Origin: an uncultured Saprospiraceae bacterium
Lineage (GTDB): Bacteria > Bacteroidota > Bacteroidia > Chitinophagales > Saprospiraceae
Direction of reading: 5' to 3'
Length of the DNA: 41,580 bases
NCBI GenBank assembly: GCA_938003955.1
Contig: CALKXE010000055.1
Coordinates: 1 to 41,580, forward strand
Below the pieces are notes generated by a model. That model saw only the letters and a program-made list of their open reading frames with translations, did no database searches and was not told the DNA's origin. This document shows positions 26,819 through 36,231 of the stretch, piece by piece. The position numbers were made by a program, and so were the translations under genes. Position 1 is the stretch's first letter; the number at the start of each line of letters is the position of its first letter.

Positions 26819-27147
26819 AAAGATGGTTTTAGTAGAGATCGCAGATGACCAGTGAATTGTGTCAAAAGATCTATTTGCAAATTTATTTCTACTATAGAAC
26901 TGTCATTTATAGAATAGTATTTTCTTATACGACCATTAACTTTCTCTTTCGATGAATTTATTAGCCCATCTTTCTCCAGTCTATGGAGAGTAGGGTAGAT
27001 CGCTCCTTCTGTCAATAAGATCGCTGCATCTGTCTTGTCTTTCGTTTTTTGACATATTTCGTATCCATACATTCTACCATTTTCACTGAGTAGTGCTAGA
27101 ACGATCGTATTCAATGTACCACTGAGAAACTTATTTTTTGCATCCAT
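26815..27147 (-). CDS. PadR-family transcriptional regulator
   Basis: This 110-residue winged-helix regulator has a typical PadR core: LSGTLNTIVLALLSENG, MYGYEICQKTKDKT, LLTEGAIYPTLHRLEKDGLI and RIRKYYSINDSS, with a short C-terminal dimerisation helix (PadR-s2 type). It is likely a repressor acting on its own operon and responding to a small ligand, as known for the family. It sits 4 bp after the LysM-M23 gene and overlaps the membrane M23 gene by 4 bp, so all three genes appear co-transcribed. Confidence 0.94.
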   Translation of the reverse strand: MDAKNKFLSGTLNTIVLALLSENGRMYGYEICQKTKDKTDAAILLTEGAIYPTLHRLEKDGLINSSKEKVNGRIRKYYSINDSSIVEINLQIDLLTQFTGHLRSLLKPSL

Positions 27148-27151
27148 ATAT

Positions 27152-28150
27152 TTATCTTATTTGGATGATTTGACCGATTCTAAGTATCGATCGTTTTGAG
27201 ATAGAATTTAAACTGCATATTTCAGATATTCTCAAACTATAAGATCTGGCCAATTGGGATAATGTGTCACCTCGTCTTACCTTGTGAAACTTAGGTTCAT
27301 TCTTTTGCGAAACCAATGCTGTTTCTTCACTGGATAGCGGCTTTATCTTACTCTTTTTATAGGAGCTGTGCATTCTTGGACTTTTCCAGCTATTTGTTAC
27401 CCAAAGCTCACTTCCATTTATGGTCTTGCTGCCATCAAAGTTGAATACATATTCTGGATGAATACACACGCCTTTATATCTTACTTCTAAATGAAGATGA
27501 CTTCCGCGACTATTACCAGTATTCCCACCGAAACCTATTATTTGTCCTTCTTTTATAACATCGTTTGTTTTTACTGTATATGCTGATAAATGAGCATATA
27601 CAGTCTCTACGTCATTTGCATGTCTAACGACTACCGTCTTGCCGTGGCCTCTACTGTAACCTACAAACCTAACCTTTCCAGGTAATACAGATCTTACAAA
27701 ATCTCCGGTTACGAGATCAACATCAAAACCTCGATGTGGGCCTCTCCTTCGTCTGCCAAATCGAGAGGTGACAACTATCTTGTGATCGACAGGATGGGTG
27801 AAAGTCGTTTGATCAAATTCTATTTTAAACGGAGTTGGAAGTACTACATCTTTATAGGGGTTTATCATGTCACATTGCCAATAGTCATAGTGATTATGGC
27901 CTTCATGCTCAGTGCCGTCCGCTGGGATATTCGCTTCGCATAGTACTGTGTAAGATTGTTGACTGATTATTTCTCCAGTTGTTTCGTTTCTGTATGCTAC
28001 ATCATTGTCCAATCTGATTTTTTCGAAAAAGACATCCGTAGAGTCAGTTTCTATTACTAGAGAATCTGCTTCTTGAGCGAATATAAAGCTGGATGCAAAA
28101 ACAAAGATGAAGGTAAATGTCACCTTCTTAAATAATAATAAATAATGCAT
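27152..28150 (-). CDS. Secreted M23 peptidase with C-terminal LysM domain
   Basis: This 332-residue protein has a signal peptide (1-25, ending FIFAQ). The M23 endopeptidase domain (about 125-235) has Zn residues H139 and D143 in PHRGFDVD, H187 in VYAHLS and H218/H220 in SHLHLEV. A C-terminal LysM peptidoglycan-binding domain (about 288-332) reads HKVRRGDTLSQLARSY...LRIGQIIQIR. The predicted role is a periplasmic murein DD-endopeptidase or an activator of amidases. It is the first gene of the minus-strand trio with PadR and the membrane M23 peptidase. No exact -7 box was found in the 261 bp upstream. Confidence 0.93.
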   Translation of the reverse strand: MHYLLLFKKVTFTFIFVFASSFIFAQEADSLVIETDSTDVFFEKIRLDNDVAYRNETTGEIISQQSYTVLCEANIPADGTEHEGHNHYDYWQCDMINPYKDVVLPTPFKIEFDQTTFTHPVDHKIVVTSRFGRRRRGPHRGFDVDLVTGDFVRSVLPGKVRFVGYSRGHGKTVVVRHANDVETVYAHLSAYTVKTNDVIKEGQIIGFGGNTGNSRGSHLHLEVRYKGVCIHPEYVFNFDGSKTINGSELWVTNSWKSPRMHSSYKKSKIKPLSSEETALVSQKNEPKFHKVRRGDTLSQLARSYSLRISEICSLNSISKRSILRIGQIIQIR

Positions 28151-28399
28151 TCTAAATAAGATATAAACTTGAATAATGTCAGTCGACTAAAACCTATTGC
28201 GAATATACATAAAGAACTTAGGTATGGAGGTTTTTAAGGTTTCTTAACAAAATATTTTGAATATGGAGATCAATGGATACTATTCAATAAAATGCAAAGG
28301 CTTATTTTTATTATTGAAATATGTGGTTTGTAGATTCGAAGTTATGCTAAGTCATTAATTCTAACCTTATATTTAAACCCTTAATATTTTAGAAAAAAC

Positions 28400-28407
28400 T
28401 ATATTTG
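28400..28407 (+). promoter_or_regulatory. -7 promoter box immediately before guaA
   Basis: TATATTTG matches TAnnTTTG exactly and ends 4 bp before the guaA ATG at 28412. With the usual distance to the transcript start, the mRNA would begin at or next to the ATG, i.e. leaderless. No TTG is seen at the -33 position. Confidence 0.5.
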
Positions 28408-28411
28408 CGGC

Positions 28412-29953
28412 ATGACTGAGAAGATATTAATTTTAGATTTTGGATCTCAATATACTCAATTGATTGCTAGGCGATTACGAGAGTTAAACGTGTTTTGCGA
28501 AATCATGCCCTACAATAAGTTTCCTAAAAATGATCCTTCAATCAAAGGTGTAGTTTTGTCAGGAAGTCCATTTTCTGTTTTAGAAGAAAAAGCTTTGCAG
28601 ATAGATCTTTCTGAAATTGTTGGACATTATCCAGTTTTAGCGGTTTGTTATGGAGCACAATATATTGCGCACAAAATGGGCGGTACTGTAGCAAGATCAG
28701 AGCATAGAGAATATGGGAAGGCAATGCTGCAGACGAATGCAACAACTGATGATCTTCTTGGAGGATTAGAGTCTGTTTCTCAAGTATGGATGTCGCATGG
28801 AGATACGATTACAGAGTTACCTGAAACATTCGAAATTATAGCACACACAGAAGATATTCCTGTTGCGGCATACAAATCGAAAGAAGGAGCATTTGCTCAT
28901 CCAGTATACTGTCTACAGTTTCACCCGGAAGTGTATCACAGTCTATGTGGAAAGGATATACTTAGCAACTTTATACATAAAGTAGTTAAGTGTAAAGCCG
29001 ATTGGACACCAGCTCACTTTGTTGAGGATTCTGTTGCTACTCTCAAAGAGAAACTTGGTACTGATAAAGTATTGATGGGACTCTCAGGAGGTGTTGATAG
29101 CACAATAGCTGCAACGCTTATCCACAAAGCAATAGGAGATAATCTATATTGTATATTTCTAGATAACGGTCTATTAAGAAAAGGTGAATTCGAACAAGTG
29201 TTGGATTCATATAAACACATGGGGCTGAATATCAAAGGTGTGAGAGCTGGCAAAGAATTCTTGTCAGAACTAGAAGGAGTCAGCGATCCAGAAGCAAAGA
29301 GGAAGGTTATCGGAAGAGTCTTTATCGAAGTATTCGAAGCCGAAGCAAAAAAGATAGAAGGAGTGAAATGGCTAGGGCAAGGTACCATCTATCCAGACGT
29401 GATAGAATCAGTATCAGTGCATGGTCCATCCGTAACTATAAAGTCACACCACAATGTAGGTGGTCTGCCTGATAAGTTAGACCTTAAGATCATAGAGCCG
29501 CTTAGGATGCTCTTCAAGGATGAGGTTAGAAGGGTAGGAACCCAGATGGGAGTCAATGACGAATTAGTTGGTAGACATCCATTCCCTGGTCCAGGTCTAG
29601 CCATAAGAGTATTAGGAGCAATTACAGAAGATAAGGTGAAACTTTGCCAAGAGGCGGATGCAATATTTATCAATAATCTAAGAAAACATGGATTGTATGA
29701 TAAGGTATGGCAAGCAGGAGCAATCCTATTACCAGTGCAGTCGGTAGGCGTAATGGGAGATGAGCGAACATACGAATTTACGATCGCGCTTCGTTGTGTT
29801 AACTCAGTCGACGGTATGACAGCCGAGTGGAGTAATCTACCATATGACTTTCTAGCAATCGTCTCTAGTGAAATAATAAATCAAGTAAAAGGTATAAATA
29901 GAGTAGTTTATGACATCAGTACTAAACCGCCTGCCACTATTGAGTGGGAATAA
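28412..29953 (+). CDS. guaA: GMP synthase (glutamine-hydrolysing)
   Basis: This 513-residue enzyme has the full domain order. A class I glutamine amidotransferase (about 1-190) has nucleophile C79 in [11 protein letters not shown] and H171/E173 in QFHPEVYHS. The ATP pyrophosphatase domain has the PP-loop SGGVDS (225-230). The C-terminal XMP-binding/dimerisation domain has [16 protein letters not shown]. It converts XMP, glutamine and ATP to GMP in the cytoplasm. The start is fixed by the conserved N-terminus [20 protein letters not shown]. The following lipoprotein frame begins inside its last 44 bases. Confidence 0.98.
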   Translation: MTEKILILDFGSQYTQLIARRLRELNVFCEIMPYNKFPKNDPSIKGVVLSGSPFSVLEEKALQIDLSEIVGHYPVLAVCYGAQYIAHKMGGTVARSEHREYGKAMLQTNATTDDLLGGLESVSQVWMSHGDTITELPETFEIIAHTEDIPVAAYKSKEGAFAHPVYCLQFHPEVYHSLCGKDILSNFIHKVVKCKADWTPAHFVEDSVATLKEKLGTDKVLMGLSGGVDSTIAATLIHKAIGDNLYCIFLDNGLLRKGEFEQVLDSYKHMGLNIKGVRAGKEFLSELEGVSDPEAKRKVIGRVFIEVFEAEAKKIEGVKWLGQGTIYPDVIESVSVHGPSVTIKSHHNVGGLPDKLDLKIIEPLRMLFKDEVRRVGTQMGVNDELVGRHPFPGPGLAIRVLGAITEDKVKLCQEADAIFINNLRKHGLYDKVWQAGAILLPVQSVGVMGDERTYEFTIALRCVNSVDGMTAEWSNLPYDFLAIVSSEIINQVKGINRVVYDISTKPPATIEWE

Positions 29954-31331
29954 ATTGGCAACAAAGAGTTTTCTAAATCTGTTTTTTATTTTGGCTTTTG
30001 GCTTATTGCTTTCATCATGTGGAGGTACGGACAAAGCTGTGAAACGAACAACGAATAGAGGAACTTCAAAATCAACAAAAAGCCAGAAAGTTTCTAAAAT
30101 TGGAAAGAAGAAAAAGGTAGAAGAAGTCGAATGGACTGAAGCTACTGATGATAGTAAGCCTCCAATAAAAGAACCTAAAAAGGTTAAAATTGAAGATGCA
30201 GAAATTATAAAAGAAGATGTCTATGATGTCACTTATTTCTTGCCATTTGATGCTGCATCATATGCTAGTTCTAAGTCTTCTTCGGATAGATTTGTTCAGT
30301 ATTACTCAGGGCTTTTAGTAGCGACAAGAATATTGGAAAGAGAAGGGATAAACCTGAATATTAATATCGTAGATGAGAAAAAGAGTAGTTTTGATGGGAT
30401 TCTTGCTTCATCCATAACCTCTGCAACAGATGTTATAGTCGGTCCATACGATAGGACAAAGCTAAAGAAAACGGCACTACTTGCTTCTCAAAAGCAAATT
30501 CCTGTAGTATCTCCATGGCAAGCTAGTCCGAAGATATCTAAGGAGAATCCTTATTACATTCAATTAAGACCAAATCTTGACGAACATTACTATTCTATTT
30601 TCGAGGATATAAAAACAAATCATGATGATTTAGAAAACGTATATATTCTTGGACGAATAAGTAGTCCAAAAGATAAAGATGGTAAGCGGACGAAAAAGCT
30701 TCATAAAATGGCGGAAGACGTTTGGGGAGAAAATGATGAGAATCATCTTCAAGAGTTTATGTTGATCCAGGATAGTATAGATATGGGCGAGACAGCATTC
30801 GATAGCATCTTTGTAGAGGACAAAACGAATGTGATGATTATACCTAATTGGTCATATGAGGATGAAGCATTTATATATGGAGCACTTCGAAGATTAAGCG
30901 TTGAAAAGGGAATGGCAAAAGTTGTCGTTTATGGGATGCCTATAATGATAGAATCTGAAAAGATCAATTTTGATTATTATAATTCATTGAATATGAAGGT
31001 TGCACGATCTAAGTTCGTCGATGAACGAGATGGTGATGTGATAAGGTTCAAAAGAGACTTTGTGAATACTTACGGCGCACTGCCAACTGATGATGCATAC
31101 GAAGGATATGATAACCTTATGTATATCGGACGTAATCTAAATGAATATGGAAAGAACTTCCAATTTTATTTAAACAAGGATGAAGGATATTATTTACAAG
31201 CAAAATATAATGTAACACCAACAATCATAGATTCTCCCGATGATAGATTGGAGAAAATAAATTACTTCGAAAACAAAAATGTAGACATCATCGAGTTTAA
31301 GAATAATATATTTGTTAGAAATACAAAGTAA
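29910..31331 (+). CDS. Lipoprotein with periplasmic-binding (type 1) fold
   Basis: This 473-residue frame starts at the ATG at 29910, inside guaA. A TTG at 29955, just after the guaA stop, would instead give a shorter, cleaner signal peptide, so the start is uncertain. The lipobox is LLSSC (C37 in the long form). After a Lys-rich linker, residues about 105-470 look like an ABC-type/branched-chain amino-acid-binding (type 1 periplasmic) fold: [47 protein letters not shown]. Many Bacteroidota carry such a protein, often with LysM, near guaA (from memory); no LysM is visible here. No transporter genes are adjacent. The ligand is unknown. Its stop overlaps the next ATG (TAATG). Confidence 0.85.
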   Translation: MTSVLNRLPLLSGNKLATKSFLNLFFILAFGLLLSSCGGTDKAVKRTTNRGTSKSTKSQKVSKIGKKKKVEEVEWTEATDDSKPPIKEPKKVKIEDAEIIKEDVYDVTYFLPFDAASYASSKSSSDRFVQYYSGLLVATRILEREGINLNINIVDEKKSSFDGILASSITSATDVIVGPYDRTKLKKTALLASQKQIPVVSPWQASPKISKENPYYIQLRPNLDEHYYSIFEDIKTNHDDLENVYILGRISSPKDKDGKRTKKLHKMAEDVWGENDENHLQEFMLIQDSIDMGETAFDSIFVEDKTNVMIIPNWSYEDEAFIYGALRRLSVEKGMAKVVVYGMPIMIESEKINFDYYNSLNMKVARSKFVDERDGDVIRFKRDFVNTYGALPTDDAYEGYDNLMYIGRNLNEYGKNFQFYLNKDEGYYLQAKYNVTPTIIDSPDDRLEKINYFENKNVDIIEFKNNIFVRNTK

Positions 31332-31972
31332 TGGCAGTAGACGTAAGTTTGATCACAGAAGCTAGAGCTGAAAAACTTAAAGTCTTAGCAGCAAATAGAC
31401 AGCAAGGACTAACAGTAATCTTGGAGAATATCTATGATCCACATAATCTTGGAGCTGTACTCCGAACATGTGATTCTGTAGGTATTGCCGAGGTATATGC
31501 ACTATATACGGTAGAAAGTCCAGACGAGTTAAAGAAAATTTCGGGTCACAAAAGTTCTTCTGGATCTAAGAAGTGGGTTGATGTGCACATCTTCGATGAT
31601 GCAGAGTCTTGTTTTACGGCTGTCAGAAAGAAATACGATAAGATATATGGTACTCATCTTGGAGCTGATTCAGTAGGGTTATATGATCTAGAGCTGGATA
31701 AATCTGTAGCACTCCTATTCGGAAACGAAAACAGAGGGATGAGCGAAGAGGCGCTTGCACTGGTAGATGGTAATTTTATTATTCCACAATCTGGACTTAC
31801 AAAGAGTCTCAATATCTCTGTTGCTTGCGCAGTCTCCGTTTATGAGGCCAAACGACAAAGAATCATTGCAGGAATGTATGGTGGAGCTTTTGATGAGGGT
31901 AATTCATATCATATGGAATTATTCGAAAAGTATGTAAACAACTCTAGGCCGCTCAAGCCTAGTGCTGATTAG
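31331..31972 (+). CDS. TrmH/SpoU-family RNA 2'-O-ribose methyltransferase
   Basis: This 213-residue protein has the three SpoU motifs: ENIYDPHNLGAVLRTCDSVG (1), ALLFGNENRGMSEEAL (2) and IIPQSGLTKSLNISVACAV (3). It uses S-adenosylmethionine through a trefoil-knot fold to methylate a ribose 2'-OH. The compact length and motif spelling are close to tRNA Gm18 methyltransferase TrmH, but the exact target is not certain, so no symbol is given. Its ATG overlaps the preceding stop, so it is coupled to the lipoprotein gene. It converges on the proline dehydrogenase gene with 9 bp between stops. Confidence 0.92.
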   Translation: MAVDVSLITEARAEKLKVLAANRQQGLTVILENIYDPHNLGAVLRTCDSVGIAEVYALYTVESPDELKKISGHKSSSGSKKWVDVHIFDDAESCFTAVRKKYDKIYGTHLGADSVGLYDLELDKSVALLFGNENRGMSEEALALVDGNFIIPQSGLTKSLNISVACAVSVYEAKRQRIIAGMYGGAFDEGNSYHMELFEKYVNNSRPLKPSAD

Positions 31973-31981
31973 GTTTTCAAT

Positions 31982-33187
31982 TTACTTTACAACTTTGTTT
32001 TTTCTCCGTTTCATTTCTTTTAGAATCATTTGATACTCTCGGCCCATTTCTCCACTAACGGCAGTGTTTTCTTGAGCACGTCGTATCAGATAGGGTATTA
32101 CTTCTTTCACTTGCCCATATGGCATATACTTAGTGGCGTTAAACCCACTACAAGATAGATTGAATGTAATCTGGTCACTCATTCCATAGAGTTGACTAAA
32201 ATTTAGATTTGTATGATTTCTAGCAATGTCATTTGAGATCATAAGCTCGGCTTGTAGCATATTGCTTTCTTCATTATGAGAAGCATTGAAGGATGCTATT
32301 TGTTCATGGTTTTCTACGCAGAATCTGATGGCTAGATTATAGTCTTTGTCAGTTGCCGCTTTGTCTTCTTGTATTGGTGATGGATAGCTATTTGTTAATG
32401 CTCTTGCTCTTTCTTTCTCCATGTATGCACCTCGTACTATTTTTGCAGCGAGAATATACCCTTTTGATTGTGCTTCCATGAATGAAGATTTCAGGTAGTC
32501 CAATCTATCATGGCGATACATTTGGAATGTATTGTATACCGTTGCTCTATCTTTATTATGTAGTTGTTGTAGTCTTGTGACTAAGGTGTCAATCACATCT
32601 TGAATCCAACTTTCTTCCGCATCTACGAATAGAGTGACCTTATTATCTTCAGCTGCTTGTCCAACAAAAGATAGGCGTTTTACTAGGTTTTGATATGCCT
32701 CTTGCTCGGATTCTGAAAGAGAAAGTTTTGATTGTAGCCTCTCCAAAAGTTCAATCTTAGCAAGTGCTGTTATCTTGATGCTTACGACAGCTACATTTTG
32801 ATGTTGTGCAGCAAATGATATCGCTCGCAACATTTCTTCCATGGATGCATTGAAGTCAGATTCTGTTTGTTTTGCTTCAGCACCATAGTCCAAAACAGTT
32901 TGTACATTTTGATTCGCTAACTGACTAATTGCCAGCTGGCAGTCGGCTAATGATTCTCCACCACAAAAATGATCAAAAACTGTATTCTTTGTAATCCGCT
33001 CTACGAATGGGAGCTTCTTATTTAATGCCCAAAGTGCTAATTTGGATCCAAGATTAACAAGCAGCGGTCTATTCATCATGGAAAATAACCAAGAGCTCTT
33101 ATTAAGTTCTGAATCTGATTTGCTCTCAAATGCTATCGTCGTATTATTGAATTCTGGTAACGAATTAAGATGTTTGCTCCCTTGCAT
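31982..33187 (-). CDS. Proline dehydrogenase
   Basis: This 401-residue protein is a stand-alone PRODH barrel, not a PutA fusion. Segments typical of the FAD/proline site are visible: TVYNTFQMYRHDRLDYL, LAAKIVRGAYMEKERARA, TFNLSCSGFNATKYMPYG and the final YLIRRAQENTAVSGEMGRE. It oxidises L-proline to pyrroline-5-carboxylate, passing electrons to quinone. It lies downstream of two TonB-receptor genes, but a terminator-like hairpin (33234-33282) separates them. No exact -7 box was found in the 135 bp upstream. A functional link to the receptors is only positional. Confidence 0.94.
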   Translation of the reverse strand: MQGSKHLNSLPEFNNTTIAFESKSDSELNKSSWLFSMMNRPLLVNLGSKLALWALNKKLPFVERITKNTVFDHFCGGESLADCQLAISQLANQNVQTVLDYGAEAKQTESDFNASMEEMLRAISFAAQHQNVAVVSIKITALAKIELLERLQSKLSLSESEQEAYQNLVKRLSFVGQAAEDNKVTLFVDAEESWIQDVIDTLVTRLQQLHNKDRATVYNTFQMYRHDRLDYLKSSFMEAQSKGYILAAKIVRGAYMEKERARALTNSYPSPIQEDKAATDKDYNLAIRFCVENHEQIASFNASHNEESNMLQAELMISNDIARNHTNLNFSQLYGMSDQITFNLSCSGFNATKYMPYGQVKEVIPYLIRRAQENTAVSGEMGREYQMILKEMKRRKNKVVK

Positions 33188-33233
33188 AATTCCCTAATTG
33201 ATAATTAATATTGAAATTAGAAGATCTGATTTC

Positions 33234-33282
33234 AATAAAAAGAAGCCAGGCTATCAACTGATATTTATGCCAACCTGACTTC
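33234..33282 (-). terminator. Terminator of the TonB-receptor operon
   Basis: On the minus strand, GAAGTCAGGT (33282-33273) pairs with GCCTGGCTTC (33251-33242) over 10 bp with two G-U pairs, followed by TTTTTATT. On the plus strand the two wobble positions become C-A mismatches, so it is directional for minus-strand RNA. Confidence 0.8.
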
Positions 33283-33322
33283 ATGATTAAAACTAAACTA
33301 AATTACTTTATTAAAAAAAATC

Positions 33323-36010
33323 TTAGAAAGTAAAACTCACTTTACTAAACACTCTTCTTCCATCGATACCAAACTGAGTTGTCTGCCATGGATATTTGAA
33401 TCGTCCTACGAAATCTAGGTTCCTATCCTGCGGAGCACCACCTTCATATACATCGGCAAATGTATCAGGGTACACATTGAATAAATTAGATGATCCTACT
33501 GTCAATTTGATCTTATCAGTAAAAGCATAAGAGAAACTTAGATCTGTAAGCATCTTACCACCGTAAGTCGCATCATCTAATTCGTTGTTTGCTAGATATG
33601 TTACACTACCGTAATATAAGAATGAAAGCGTACTAGACAGTTTGTTCTTACTGTAAGTACCTGTTGCTACGATTTTAGTTCGAGGTCTCCAAGATTCTAC
33701 TCTAGACACATCTTCTCTTGTGAAGATATTTCCAACCAATCCGTTTTCTTCGATAAAGTCAGAAGTTTGGATGTCTCCATCTACGGTAGTTTGATTGAAG
33801 TTACCTGCAATACTACCACCAAGTCTTCCACCAGCTAAATCGATTCCGCTGTAGTTAAATACAACATCTACACCCTGAGTTGTAGTTGATATAGCATTCA
33901 AGAAGAATCCCATAGATCCTACACCTACATTAGATAGTACTTGATCGATTGGAGATTCTGGATCCCCTGTTTGTGTTACTTGACCAGACAATACGATTCT
34001 GTCATCTACTTTGATACGGTATGCATCAACAGAGAATCCCATCTTATCAGATAATCTTGCTGTAAATCCAGCTCCTAGATTGAATGCAGTTTCTGGGTTT
34101 AATTTAGGAATTCCTAAGGCTCTAAGTGCAGGATTACTATTCGCAAGGATACCATTCTGTACGACTCCATTAGCCGTAAGTGTAGTTGTCAATGCGGTAT
34201 AGTGAATCTGGTGTAAAGACGGTGCACGGAAGCCACTACTTACCGATGCCCTTACATTAAACTTACCATCTGCGATACGGTATCTAGAGTTCAACTTCCA
34301 ACTCAGGTTAGTACCGAAATCACTATAGTTTTCGAATCTAAGCGCTCCTCCTATTAAGAAGTCTTTTGTTAAGTCAGCTGTAACTTCTGCGTATGCTCCG
34401 ATGTTATTTCTGAAATTGATAGACTCATTCTCAGGTCTGAAACCAGGAAATGATTCTGAACCTGTACGTCCACCTTCTGCATCAGGATTCATACCATCAC
34501 CATAAGAAGCGAATTCTCCAGCTTCAGTTTGGAATCTTTCTGACCTCTGCTCTATACCGAATGCTGTTGTCAATGAAGATCCATTGTCTCTTTCGAAAGT
34601 CTTGGAGATATCTAAGTTATTCACAATATGACTGAATTGATGCGCACCATTGTAAAAATCACTTGGGCTACTTCCTGCATAAGATTGGTTGAATGAGTTT
34701 ACGATATAGTAATCTATTCTACTTTGTCCTGTTGTAGTACTCAAATCAAAATTCCATCCACCTCTTACTGTTTTTAATCCTGCTGTCAATGAATGATCAC
34801 CAATTTGTGGTGCCATTTCAGCTAAGAAAAATTCAGTGTCAGGGTATATCGCCTCAAATCCCGGCACCCAATATGGTACTCTTGCAAATTGTGGCGCCGA
34901 ACCTCTTCTATTTACCGCTGTACCGAAGAAGTATAATTCTGTTTCAGTCTTTTCTTCTAATGTATAACCTGCATTAAGAGAGTAGTTAGTAATCGTCATG
35001 TCTGGTAATCCTACTTGGAACCCTGCAGACTTCTCTCTACCTAAGAATGATGTCAAATCAGTCAAACTGAAATCAGTATCATCAGAAACACCCCAATATC
35101 CAGCTTCATCGGCTACACTTGTGATTTCTCCTGCACGCTGAGTTCTCTTTTGGTCGAAGTAACCAAAGTTGAAATTAGCATATCCTTTTTTAGTGATGTT
35201 TACACCGAATCCAGCTTCTACTTGATACTGCTGTCCGTCCCCTTCTGTAGTCGTATTGTATCCTACATTCACGAATGGATCAGATTTCTTTTTCAAGACT
35301 AAGTTGATTACACCGGCTACGGCATCAGATCCGTATTGTGCTGCTGCTCCATCTCTCAAAATCTCTACTCTTTCGATGGCTGAAGACGGTACTGACTTCA
35401 TATCTACACCCACTTCTCCTCGACCTGGAGTTACGTAACTGTATACAAGAGCACTCGCATTCTTCCTTTTTCCATTTACCAATACGAGTGTCCTACTTGG
35501 AAATAAACCTCTCAAATCCGCTGGGCTAAAATGAGCCGCTGCATCAGATATTGGTTGTTCTGTAGCATTGTAAGATGGTACTTTGAACATCAATTGCTGG
35601 TCCAATACTCCTTTGCCAGATTTCTCTAAAGTGGCAGCGCTGATATTATCAACAGGTACAGGTGCATCATACGATGTACGTGGCTTACCTCTAGAACCTA
35701 AAACAGTAATCTCATCTAGATTTACACCTTCACTTAGGGTTACATTGATAGCGTCAGTTCCTGATACTGTCACTTCTTCATTGCTGAATCCTGCATAAGA
35801 GAAACGAAGTAAGTCTCCATCTTTTGCTTCAATAGTAAAGCTACCGTCCACATCAGTAATCGTTCCTGTAGATGTACCTACTAACATTACTGTTCCTCCG
35901 ATGATAGCCTCACCATTAGTGCTTGTTACTACTCCCGATACACTTTGTGCATACATGCCAATGGTACAAACCATAAGGAGCATTGTTAGAATTGTTAATT
36001 TTCGAATCAT
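33323..36010 (-). CDS. TonB-dependent receptor without signalling (STN) domain
   Basis: This 895-residue outer-membrane receptor has a signal peptide (1-21, ending MYAQ). A carboxypeptidase-D regulatory-like beta domain (about 22-95) has GVVTSTNGEAIIGGTVML, and a plug domain (about 105-240) has PSRTLVLVNGKRKNASAL and ILRDGAAAQYGSDAVAGV. A large 22-strand-type barrel ends in GRRVFSKVSFTF. It closely parallels the STN receptor just upstream, including DAAAHFSPADLRGL, but lacks STN, so it probably transports without signalling. No SusD partner is seen. The substrate is unknown. Confidence 0.93.
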   Translation of the reverse strand: MIRKLTILTMLLMVCTIGMYAQSVSGVVTSTNGEAIIGGTVMLVGTSTGTITDVDGSFTIEAKDGDLLRFSYAGFSNEEVTVSGTDAINVTLSEGVNLDEITVLGSRGKPRTSYDAPVPVDNISAATLEKSGKGVLDQQLMFKVPSYNATEQPISDAAAHFSPADLRGLFPSRTLVLVNGKRKNASALVYSYVTPGRGEVGVDMKSVPSSAIERVEILRDGAAAQYGSDAVAGVINLVLKKKSDPFVNVGYNTTTEGDGQQYQVEAGFGVNITKKGYANFNFGYFDQKRTQRAGEITSVADEAGYWGVSDDTDFSLTDLTSFLGREKSAGFQVGLPDMTITNYSLNAGYTLEEKTETELYFFGTAVNRRGSAPQFARVPYWVPGFEAIYPDTEFFLAEMAPQIGDHSLTAGLKTVRGGWNFDLSTTTGQSRIDYYIVNSFNQSYAGSSPSDFYNGAHQFSHIVNNLDISKTFERDNGSSLTTAFGIEQRSERFQTEAGEFASYGDGMNPDAEGGRTGSESFPGFRPENESINFRNNIGAYAEVTADLTKDFLIGGALRFENYSDFGTNLSWKLNSRYRIADGKFNVRASVSSGFRAPSLHQIHYTALTTTLTANGVVQNGILANSNPALRALGIPKLNPETAFNLGAGFTARLSDKMGFSVDAYRIKVDDRIVLSGQVTQTGDPESPIDQVLSNVGVGSMGFFLNAISTTTQGVDVVFNYSGIDLAGGRLGGSIAGNFNQTTVDGDIQTSDFIEENGLVGNIFTREDVSRVESWRPRTKIVATGTYSKNKLSSTLSFLYYGSVTYLANNELDDATYGGKMLTDLSFSYAFTDKIKLTVGSSNLFNVYPDTFADVYEGGAPQDRNLDFVGRFKYPWQTTQFGIDGRRVFSKVSFTF

Positions 36011-36231
36011 TTTTAATAGTTTAAATGGTTATAAAATTGTTTCAGCTTCTCCTTTAAATCAACATTCCAATTAAGCAATAAAATGTCTAGCCTAATAATG
36101 TGCATCATTAAGTGATTTGACTGTAATCTTGTATTATTGATATGTAGTTTTCTCGCTCGCTACACCTTTAGCAAACGCATTGTTTTCTAGCTTAGTTGAT
36201 TTTTTGTTTTCAAATGGTTATAGGTATATTT

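Noticed and set aside
31943..31980. Short inverted repeats near the end of the methyltransferase gene, possible terminator
   Set aside because: Stems are only 4-6 bp and partly inside coding sequence, with a weak T run.
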